Shown here: piece after piece, positions 49,801 to 61,800 of the stretch | How positions within the stretch are numbered: the first letter of the stretch is position 1 | How the letters are laid out: each line of letters starts with the position of its first letter | Notes under the pieces: model-generated | Told to the model about the DNA's origin: nothing | The model's input: only the letters and a program-made list of their open reading frames with translations | Database searches by the model: none | Program-made: the position numbers and the translations under genes | Source of the DNA: Pteria penguin | Lineage: Eukaryota > Mollusca > Bivalvia > Pterioida > Pteriidae | NCBI GenBank assembly: GCA_035048485.1 | Contig: CM068587.1 | Location: forward strand, 39,409,501-39,473,500 | Reading direction: 5' to 3' | DNA: 64,000 bases

Positions 49801-52800
49801 TAACAAAAAAACACCTATTGTACACAAAGTTTTGGCCATTAGGCTTTTATCAAGTGGAAACAAAAGACAACAAAATCTCTAAGTAAAATCTGTGTCAGCT
49901 GGTTAAATCAACTCAGTGCAAAGTAAGTTTCCAGATAAAGACCAAGTGGCTGAAAATTTGTAGACACTGAGTGTTGTTTGTTATTGATTTATTTTCTTTA
50001 GTTATATGTTGTTAGATAAATAATGAATAAAAGTCCTCTAAGGTAATTTTCAGACTTCTTGAAAACTTTCATTTCATTTTTCATTTTCATTTTTTGATTT
50101 TCAATGTTAATTTCCGTTTCTTCTTCACTGTCTACTAAACCTTCCTCAACATTTACACCCCTCCCCTCCCCTCTCACTCACCCATTCTCCTCTATGACAC
50201 CATCATCCTGTGCAAGGACACTACCATCTACCACATTGACAACATCCTTCACTATGACACCATCCTCCTTATATCAAATCACCTCTTTATAACTCTGTTA
50301 CTTTAATTGGCCATACTGAAACCAGTTGTATGGTATCTAACCCAAACAAATGCTTGCATAGTCAAAGAACATTTCACAAAAAGTTTGCAAGACAAAGACA
50401 GAAAACTGGTTTAGATATGTTAGAAATTTGCTGTACAGTTTTAGTTGGAAACGGAAGATACCAAAAACTCCTGTCGGATTAACTTCATTAGGAGATAATT
50501 TTTTTATATTTTCATCGGATGCAGTTTTATCGGACAATCCGATAAATCTGACACTTTTCAAGGACTCTGAATTTTTTCTCAAACATGTATCATGTGTTGT
50601 AACAGATTTTAATGAATCTGAGAATGATCAATATTTTAATTGTCTCATTTCATAGATGACATTGGTAGAGTTGAACTCACAACCTTCAATCAATGCTAGA
50701 GACCCGATTTTGACTTCTTGATTTATCTCAAAATGTTCCTGAAACATGCTGTTTATTTGTAGATGCTTGCTAAGCTGGCTTGCGGAATTCACAAGCCTAA
50801 CAAGCAGACAGTACTACCACATGGATCCGTACAGACACTGTTTAGCTCTCTGCCAATCAAAAAGATGTGAGTGTAACAGAGTATTTTTAACTGATATAAA
50901 AGAAGAATGATTTTGTTAAATTGCATTATATATTTCTCTGAATAATTTATGTAGGTATCTTTATTAGTCATTTGAGTTTATATTTATAATTGTTTAAATT
51001 CCATTGGCATGACTATTGATATTCCACCTATGGATTATTATTAATGTTTTTTGTTTGTTTGTTTGATTTTTTTTTTTTTTTTTTTTTGGTGTTGTTTTAC
51101 ATCACACCAAGATTATTGAACTTATATGGTGATGACATCTGCCTGATACAATGCATAGAAATTTAGACCTTTGCAATCTTATTAAAATACGACTTGTATT
51201 TCGTTCCTCTATGATACTCTCCATGTACAAGAATTTACAACTGCTGATTCGAGGTCATCTCAGGATCACTTTTCGGTACATCAATTAGAATTCAGTTAGA
51301 GTTCTTTCGGTATTGTTTGTATACAAAATAACACCAAAAGATCTCTAACTCAAATTCTGATGGGCTGTTCTGAAAGGTCATCCTGAGATGACTTTGAATT
51401 GGCAGTTTTAAGATCTTGTACATGGAGAGTACCGTAGAGGAACGAAATACAAGTAATGTTTTAATAAGATTGAGACCTTTGCAACAGACCCATCAGAAGC
51501 AGTGAGAGATATTTTTTTTTTGCCTTGTCTACCATGACAGAGGAACTCAGTTCTCATTGTCTCATCCAAAAGACAGGACGCCAATCAGTCACCATGCATA
51601 GGATCTCTCATGTGTAAATCTTAATAATCCCTATTCCTGATGTATTTATTACATTATAATAACTTAAATTCCAAGAAATTTAGAGGGTCGAAAATATATT
51701 TACATATAACATAAATGCAAATTCAGAAATAAAAAAGGGATAATGAGACAAGATCAAAAGAATACGTAATTCATTTTTCAAAATTCATTTACTCTTTTTC
51801 TAGAATGACATAAACTGTTTTAGGGTTGATGGGTTAAAGGGTAAAAACAAGGTTGGTGGGGAAGCGCAGCACAGTTAAGGCCGATTTCGTCTTTTTTCCT
51901 AATAAGATTGAATATTATTTTTCCTGTCCCATATTGTCTTATTTTAGCTATTATCTTTACATGACTTATTATTTTTTAATTGAACACATGTTCCGAATTG
52001 CGTTCCATACATATTTGTAATTGTCACGTGACTTCATAGCATCATAAATCTAAAAATAGCACAACGTCGAAGCACCGTAAATTTTTTAAAAAGCACCCCC
52101 TCTTACCCTATTTCTAATAGCATGAAATTAATATCATTTCATTCGTTGTATCTCTTTCATTAGTAAAATTGCTGCGGGATCATGGGAAATTCCATTTATA
52201 ATTGTATAATGAACAAAAATAACGAGTGTCATACGAAAAAGCGTCATTTTTCGATCTATTTTATGTTAATGCCAAGTTATTTGCTATTATAGTAGGATCC
52301 CACAGCATTTTTCATATAGAAAATTTTATCAACTTTTCATATATCTAAAGACTTTTATCATCATTTGTCGATATGAGGGGGTGCTTTTAATTTTTCTGCA
52401 ATGTTGTTAGACAAACGAGTGCTTAGATTATATTTCAAAAGTTTCCGAGACGCCGGTAAAAGCAAGTAACTCCTAGGTCTAAAAATAGACGAATATCTTT
52501 GTTATCCGCGAAATTTAACTTGTCATGGAGAATTAAGGAAAGAACAATATCTTGGAAAAAAAGACATAATATGTAATATATAGATAAACACTTCCCAAAT
52601 CCGTAAAACCTATGTACATGTGTATATAATATTATCGTTATACAATGTATAAAAAGTGTGGGTCTCGATTATATGTACTATAATAGAAAAACACCAAAAT
52701 ATGTCAAATGATAAAAATAATGTGAAATGGTTGTTTCTTTAATCTTTTTTTCAGTTTTAAAATAGTTACAATTGCTTTTCATCTGATGTAAAGGCCTTTC

Positions 52801-55800
52801 TTCATCTTCGCGTGCTATGTTATTCACCTTTTAACGTGCACCTGTTTTCTCAATTCCCCAAGCATTCAATCCACACTGAAGATGCAGTGGCCATGACTAC
52901 AATCTACGGGGTTCATTCAAAATTTGTTACTATTAATGGGTCGTCTCAAAATGTATAAATGATTGAATGATAAAGCACTAAATTATTATAGAAATAAACT
53001 TTAACTTATACAGTTTTCTTGAAAATAAGAAAAATAAAATCATAATAATGCATGCTTAAAGGCATTGCCAAGGTTCAAGGCAACACGGGGGCTATGACGT
53101 CAATAGCATTGCATCATTTTCGCGGAAAAAAATCTTGCATCTCTTCAAAAAACGCCTTAACTATGCTGCGAGCTAGAAATGAAACTTTATTTCTGTTACA
53201 TCCAAAATTTCAAATATTAGTGTTATATGTATATGGTTGGAAGAAAATGTTTTGTACAGCTCTAATTTTAAGTTACAAAATTAAAAGTGTAAGAAGTTTT
53301 ATCAGTACTGACTGTCAAATCTAGTCGTCAGTTGGCTCCTCCACAAAGACTTTTTTTACTACCATTAACTTTTGTCATCCTTGATGTAGACAAGCATAGG
53401 ATTCTGTAAATCATAAAATTGTAATAACATTTGCATCCTACACAAGTAAATAAATTTCGGTGGATAAAAAGTACATTCGATTACAGGTTAAAGGATGCTT
53501 ATTGACATAGGAATCTGGTAAAGATTGATTACAGGCTATGTTCTGTGAACTTTGTCCTTTGCATTTCACATAAAATACTAGAAAAGCTGCAGTATATGCT
53601 CATGTTGTTCCTCAAGTAAACATCACAAAGTGTATTGGACAGTGCGTTTTGGTTTTCGGAATTTGACATCATTTCAGTGGCAATATAGAGGACTTCCAAG
53701 ATGATTGCAAGTGTTTATATATACCATAGCCATCATACCGGTGGCTGTCTGATTGGTCAATATAGAAGACTACTAAGATGTTTGCAAGTGTTTATATGTA
53801 GTGTAGCGATCGTGCCAGTTGCCGTCTGATTGGTCAAGAAAAAAATTTATAGAACATCATCCTTCATTGATTATTGGCATAATAGGTCAATAGATTGATA
53901 CAAAGTTTGATTTGTATATATATATGAAGGAGATAACTTTGGTTAATAAATACATGCATTAGAAGAGTTATGGCTCTTCTTTCTTAGACTGCTTGTATTA
54001 TCCATTTTTTTTTTTTTGGTTTTTGGTTCATGTAGGATAGAGTGATCTAAGGGATAGCTTCTTTGCACTAGAAACATGCATTTCATTAATTAAAATTTTT
54101 GATATTGAGTATTCAGTATTGAATCAAATTACATGTAGATCAACATATTGCAAGTATTGCATTTCCCGAACAGTTAAGTTTATTGTTTTGTGATCTTAAT
54201 GATGCATATTTTTCGCAGCAATCTGATTAAAACCATATCTTTATTCTGCTTCTCAATTTGTCCGGGCCATTGCGGTTAAAGATCTGGCGAAACCCTGTAA
54301 GGGGTCATGCTCTGGTGAACTCTGATGACATTTCAGTCACTGAAACTGTTATTTCCCATAGCCAGTGAATGATTCGGCTAGGCATGTGATAGTGACGCAA
54401 TATGTAACAAACACTGTTCAAAATCTTCCTTGTGGGTCTTGCACGCTGGGAATGTTAATTTCATTCGTAAGAATTTTTAGCCGATCCACTGATTGCCTGA
54501 AAATCAGAGCTCATCAGAACATGACCCCTTACGGGATTTCGCCAGATCTTTATCCACAAAAGGACAAATAGATAAGCGGAATAAAGATATGGTTTTAATC
54601 AGATTGTTTTCACAGTAACCCAGTGTTGAGGCTGAACCATAGATGTGCCCCTTCCAGTTCGTCAACATGAAAATAAGAAAGAAATAGGTCATGTTTTACT
54701 TTTATATCCATAGACTTGTATGTTTGTTGATACTTTCAGACGCAATCTTGGTGGTAAACTAGGTCAGTCTGTGATGGAACAGTTGAGCGTGGAGAATATG
54801 GCAGATCTTTGTTCATTCTCATTGAAGGACTTACAAGCTTGCTGTGGAGACAAAGTTGGGTGGGTTTTTCTCCTCAAATGTTTTTACCTACTAACATTTG
54901 CTATGTAGGTTTGAAAATTTCAATCATATTTCTGTATTATCTACATGCAAAGTTTGGAGTATGATTTATAATTCAAATTTATAATATAAATACTAAAGTA
55001 AGAAAGCTTTAAGAGTTTTTGTTTAATTGGCAGTAAGCTCAATAAAATTTGAATTCTGAGAAGTAAGTATTGACTCTTTTTGTTAAACAGAGTTATTTCC
55101 CATTTTAGACGGTATCTGACGTAAAACAGTTATGACGTCATCAATTATTTATAAGAACGTCATTTGTGGACTATCATTTCCCTGAGTTTTAGATCAACTT
55201 TCATAAAATTTGATGACGTCATAAGTGTTTTACGTCAGTTACCGTCCAAAATGGGAAGTAACTCTTTATAACGAAAAGACCGAATATGTATATGATTAAT
55301 TCAAAATGATTATGACAAAATGGTATTACAATTTAAATGGTTGTCTAAGTAGATATTTTGGTCAGTCTATATTTTGTATCCATTCGGTATGGTAGAAGTT
55401 TTTCTTGATCATTCCCAATTTTCTATATACTGGTACAGAACATTTAACAAAGTTTAAAGTAGCTTTAACAAACCTGCATAATCATAGAGGTATGCGTCAT
55501 TACTTAGCTAGATGTGCTGACAAAATGCTGAAAAACATTTTGTTGTTAAACTTTCACAAATAGTACTAACACTTGCAAATGTTCTTACAGAATGAAATTT
55601 GCAAATACAAATATACTTCACATAAGTGCTTTGGTTCATTTTGTGATTACTCTTTCAAGAATTTTTCACACAGACTGTGGTGTCGCACATACAATGAACA
55701 AGATATAAAGTTTACTCTATAACGCTGTAAAATTTGATACCTGTTGTTGTTGTTACTAAGATAAATTGCTTATTATGTTTTATAACTTATTACAGGTCAT

Positions 55801-58800
55801 GGCTGTATGATGTATGTAGAGGAATAGAGCATGAGCCTGTATCAGCAAGACAGCTACCTAAATCTATTGGCTGTAGTAAAAACTTCCCTGGTAAAACTTG
55901 TCTGGATACACGAGACAAGGTGATAACATATTGCGTAGACAGCTACCTAAATCTATTGGCTGTAGTAAAAACTTCCCCGGTAAAACTTGTCTGGATACAC
56001 GAGACAAGGTGATAACATATCGTGTAGACAGCTTATACACAAGTTTATGTTGATAAAGGCTTATATCATCTTGTCAAGGTCTTGATTCCAATTATAATCC
56101 TATGCTTTTCTGTTTGCAAATTGTCTGTCTATGGACCATTTCAATAAAGTGAGTTATCTACCCTTGATATTAAGGTAGTCAGCAGAAATTGAAAAGGAGC
56201 AGTATAAAATTAGTGCAGCGACTGTTCATTAAATTTATTTATACGGTCAATTGACCATGGTGAGATGTGGTCAGTCAAGTAGCAGTCACTTTTATATACC
56301 TCACCATGATATGTAGAGAGTAAGATCTTAAAAAGATTTTCACTCTGCCTGACTATGGTCACTGAAGGCATTGGTGAGGTCCTCCTTGGCGTGTGCACCT
56401 TATCGTCAATTCTGCTCAGCACATCGGCCTATCGCTCATATATGCTTTTCTTTATTATTATTGATGAAAGAGCAGAAAGGTGTGCTTATATAGGTGAAAA
56501 CAATTGCAAATGAAGTTAAGCGGAAAAAATATTCTCACTCTGCGTGACAATTTGGATAGGATAACCAAGTGCAAAAATTCAATCCAATAATTATATCGTT
56601 AAATTTCATAGATGTATATTAGGGCTTAATATTTTTGTTTATGCCTTTTACACTTATCCTACAGGTGAAACATTGGTGTGGAGAGTTGTCAGCAGAAGTG
56701 GCAGAAAGATTGATCAAAGACAGAGAAATGGTGAGTACACATATAGTGTTCTACAAATTTTTCAAAAATCCACTTACCAACGGGTATGTGACTAACTGAA
56801 ATCCACTTACCCAGGGTAAAAATGTACTTGCCCAAAGTGAAAAGGCATAATTATTCAAGACCTACAGTGTGTAATGCTGAGAAAAGCAAAAAATCTGTAA
56901 ATTTGGCATATTAAAACACATGTAATTGACTACAGAAGAGTAAGACATATTGATCTGCAATTTCTAGGACTGAAACCATGCACCTCCTTCACAATACGAT
57001 TTTTATTCGTACAGCAGTATTGATACGATGCTTTTTGATACAAAACAATATATACTAAAGTTGTAGAAAAACTTGGTCCAAAACGCCTGATCCAACTTTT
57101 TACCACGCCCATTACGTAGTTTCATAGAAACATCATTAAGACAATTACATTAACTTTTTCAAGTCAGCCAACATCCATCCTTTTTGTAGAATCAAGTACA
57201 TATAAACCGAAACTTGTAGACCACATTTCATTTGCACAATTACCAGTAAATCATTAGATCTACATTTTGCATAACATGATATGTTAAAGATAATTTATCT
57301 GACATCACTTGGATTCATATAGAGAAAATGTATAATGATCTGCTTTAATTTCAAGTTTCAGAGTTCCATTTACATTTTTGAGAGATCATTTTCTTTTTGT
57401 ATCTCTGATAAAATTAAAATGTTTCAAAAAGGCTATATCCCCGTATTGAATTCTTTCGTCATAGGCCTGATATAAATATGGCGTCATTGATGAAGTGTTA
57501 AAGAAATGAAAGACATTTGCTTATTTCAAATTGTATTCAAAAGAAAAATATTACTTAACAGTAAAGATTATACAATTAAATTATTGTACGTTGATCGTAT
57601 AGCCATATTGAATTGAAATTGAGACAAATATATCGAACATGGCGAAATTGAAAGAAAATATCGAGTCGACTCTAATTCGTGATTAATTGTCTCAGCCATA
57701 GTATGTTGTCGTCTATTGATCTCGAAATAGCGATATTTTTACTAGCCAGTCAGGCTATTTTAAAATCAAATTTTAGTAGATCTAGCCTGAGGAAATTTTA
57801 GTAGCCTTGGGAGTCGGGCTAGTGAGTTTCGCGAATATTGGATCCCCCGTGGCCACTGAGATTTAAATGGGAAACATACGATTATTAAATATTAAACCTT
57901 ATATTTGTAAGTCCTTTCGGTTCCGCTATTTCTGGTTGTGATTTTAATGTATTTCTTTTAGCAGAGTTTAGAATTGATGTGATTGATATTACTCAGAATT
58001 TACTTACCACCGGGTAAGAGGTTTAAAGCTTTTCAGTTACCCGACCTGTTTTTTCATTTACCATGGGTAATAGGTAATGGGACTTCTCGAACGCTGACAC
58101 ATAGGGATATTAAACCATGATATTTGAAGTCCAAAGTGCAGAGGATGTAACTGAGTTAGTAGTTGGATCTATCACCCCTTTTCGATGATGAGGCCAAAGA
58201 AGAAAAATTATTTACAGTTACAAGTTGAAAAAAATGGGGTAGATAGGTTTGATAGTTTTTTTTAGATTTTTCCTGTAATTTTTTTTTTTTTCGGAACATG
58301 TTGCTTTGACATTTCTTTAATTCTCACACTTTTGCGTAAATTTTCACATTTGATTGATGGCATTTTAAAAAAACCAAAGAAAGTGTGCTGCTGTGTGCTG
58401 TCATAACCCTCTCACCTTTCATCTTTTTACAGTCATCGTCAATGAAATGTTTTAAATGATCGCCGCTACTTTAAGCGTGAAGATGACTATGGTGACAATA
58501 AACTATTTTCAAAAAGGAAATGGACAAAGCACATCTGGATCTTAATTAAACTAAAAATCGTCAAAAAAGTTTTGCGCTTCTTGTTTAAGACTTGTCATGG
58601 TCAGAATTTTTTTATGAAATAAAAAGGTGAAATCAGTATCTTGTATAAAAGAGACCTTTTAGTATGTCCCTTAATGTAATGTACATTATACTACATGTAA
58701 CTTTACAAATCCCAATAATCCTTTGTAGGTTATAGATATTTAGAATATTTGCTTTCAAGTAATATTGTAAATATTAAGGCTGTTATCTAGAACATATTTA

Positions 58801-61800
58801 TGTAACACGGCTATTCGTAGCCACTTTAGTCATTAATATAACTATTAAGGGGGAGGTAACTCTTTGGGATCAGTTCTCACAAATACATGTAGTCTCCTAG
58901 AGATAAGATTTTATTTCATTTTTGTAAACAATTAACTAAATGATTTTAGAAAGTGTCTTTAAGAAATCATTATTTATTTCAATCAAATATTTTTAATTTT
59001 GCAGAGTAGTGAACAAGTTTTTATGATGCAGAATCACTTAGATTTGGTAATTTTGCAAACTATACTAGAATATTGTGTGAGACTGGCCGACCCTGTTATA
59101 GTAGAAAGCTTTTTTAAATCATATCTGTAGCATGAAAGAATACAAATACCCAAATATAATGTAAAGATATATCTATATATCATTCCAGAACAACAGAGTT
59201 GCGAAGTCTTTGACGGTTTACGTAAGATACCTGAGTGCTCCAAAGTCTCAGTCTGCCTCCCGAGCTTGTGCTCTCACACTGTATGATGGGGACAAGATAG
59301 CCAGAGATACGTTTTCCCTCCTTCAGCAATTTAATACTGCTGCTTCTCATCAGATGAGCTGGTAAGTCTCTTTCTTTTCATATACTACTGTTTTCCAAGA
59401 ATGTTTAAAGAGTTTCATTAATTTGAAGTAGAACAAAGTCTAACTTTATATAAGTTTAAGAAAAATTTGAGAAAATACAGTACTCTTTTGTAAGGTCTGA
59501 ATTAGTTAATCATTTTTTCTTTTGTCTAAAATGATTATTTAAAAGTTGTATACCCTACTATTCGGTATAATTTAAAAAATTAGGGCATGTAAAGCAAAAA
59601 CTGTATTTTTCTCGTATGGCTGAAGTTATTAACTTTGCGTTAATGGCTTTTTTTGTTGCATCAAACCTTTGGAGATATCAAAATAAAAAGAAAATACTTC
59701 GTAAAAATAGAGAGGGTATTCCATAAATACAACCGTGACCTGATTTCACGCATGCGCAGTTTAATCAAAACAAATACAATAAAGGGAGACTCCAAAAGAA
59801 AACAATTTCAGTAAATACTTAACTTTAGCAGACTTGAATGCAGATTTTTAAAGTTACTCGTCAAGTTTATTTACCTCGCCCTCCATGATGCGGCTTCCGA
59901 ATTAGATCACGTGATAAGATGGTTGTAAACATTCTGTTTATAAACAATGCGTTTTACACAGCTGTATCTCACTTAATACGATGAATTTGATCACAACATT
60001 TGCAAGGACCTTTTTTAAATCTGTTTTAGGGTTATATACATAATCAAAACAATTTAGAATAAATTTACCTATAATATGCGAACATAGGGTATACAGCTTT
60101 AATGAATATTCACTCTCTGGAAATTTAATGTTTTAAAAAGACAAGGAGTATAGAGTGATCCACATGTCCATCAATCTATTTGTGGATCAGTCTGTGTACC
60201 CTTCTTGGCATCTGTCTCTCTGTCTGTCAGACACTTTTTAGCTTGCCAGAAACAATGTACCGTACGGAGAGCTAATGTCATAGCCCTAGTGTCCGTGTTG
60301 GCACTGTAGGCAAAAACCTTGCCCTTACCTTCAAAACTATTATAGACATAGGGCTTTCATATTTCACGTCTACATTCCTGGTGAGAAGACCTTGCCATTG
60401 GTACCATCAATTTTTATCCCATGACCTTGATGTTTGACCGACTTTCCAAAAACTTTAACCTTGCCCATAACTCTTCAACTACTGGGGATAGACTGTTCAT
60501 TTTTCACATTTGTATTTATTATGGCTAGACCTTTCTGTCTGTAGACATTTTTTACCCAATGACCTTGACCTTAAAGTTTGACCCACTTTATTAAAACTTT
60601 TAACCTGGCCCATAACTCATCAACTACCGTACTTGGGGTAGAACTTTTATATTTCACAATTGTGTTCATTATGGCTAGACCTTATTGCCTGTTCCAAAAT
60701 TTTTGACCCCATGACCTTGAACTTGAGAAGAATTATTGAAAATACATGCTTTCTATCTGACAATGCCCCGCTGACAAGCTATGTTGTCTTCTGACAACTC
60801 TTGTGATGTTACCTGACTTATTGTGTTTGGTCCTTATCTACAGTTTTGCATTGTCCATCATTCTGTATCAACAACACATTGTGAACTTCTTGAAATCCAC
60901 TTTGTCATTTATCACTTGAAGGGTCTAAGGACATAAATGCTAAAAATATTACATTCTTTAAATTTTGCTTTTCTGTTTTTCTGAAAGAAAAGAGAAAAAC
61001 TTCTAACATAGTTAAAGAGAGCATGAAATCCACTCTTCCTAAATTGTGAAATTCATGACCCCTAGGATTTGGTTTCAGACTACAGGGTGGGGCCAGTAAA
61101 GTCATATCTTATTAATGTAGTTAAGTTTGCACCCATGTATTATAAATCATTTGATTAGATAGAGCATGAAAGTCATCTACCAAAATTTTGACACTGAGGC
61201 TCAATACCATCATAGACATTGCTACATAAAGGATGTTAATACATGTAGTGGTTCTGATGCATAAGCTGATATTTTTTGCTAAGAAGATGACATTACCATA
61301 TAAGTTGAATACTATTGGCATGATGCAAAACAACCCAATTCAATATGTTTATTTGACTTTTTCTCATGTGACACTACACTCTTCTCTAATGTGTCTTATG
61401 CATCTTTTTTTTCATTTGTAGGACTCCTCCTATTCTATGCCTTGGAATCTCAGCAAGTAAATTTGTGGACGAGTCCTTTGGAAACAATTCTACAATAACT
61501 TCATTTCTCAGTACCAAGCCACATAAAGCAGAATCAGTTCAGTCGGATGAAAATCATACCTCATCGCAAAAACTAAAATTTACTCAAATGAGTAAGAAAG
61601 GTAACATTGAAAAATTTTTCTCAACTCAGAATAGAAATGTTTTACATGAAGATGGAAAACATTCATCTGAAAATTCTTGTCCTGTGTTGACTGTTGTTGA
61701 ATCATCTCCATCAACAAGCAAAGCTCTAACTTTGAATCTATCTAAAATTTCACAAAAAACTGCCATAGAAGAATCAGCTAAGAAAGGATTTTTTGCATCA

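Noticed and set aside
50104..50292. Ser/Thr/Pro-rich 62-aa frame in POLH intron 5
   Set aside because: Low-complexity CT-rich intron sequence; the reading frame follows from base composition.
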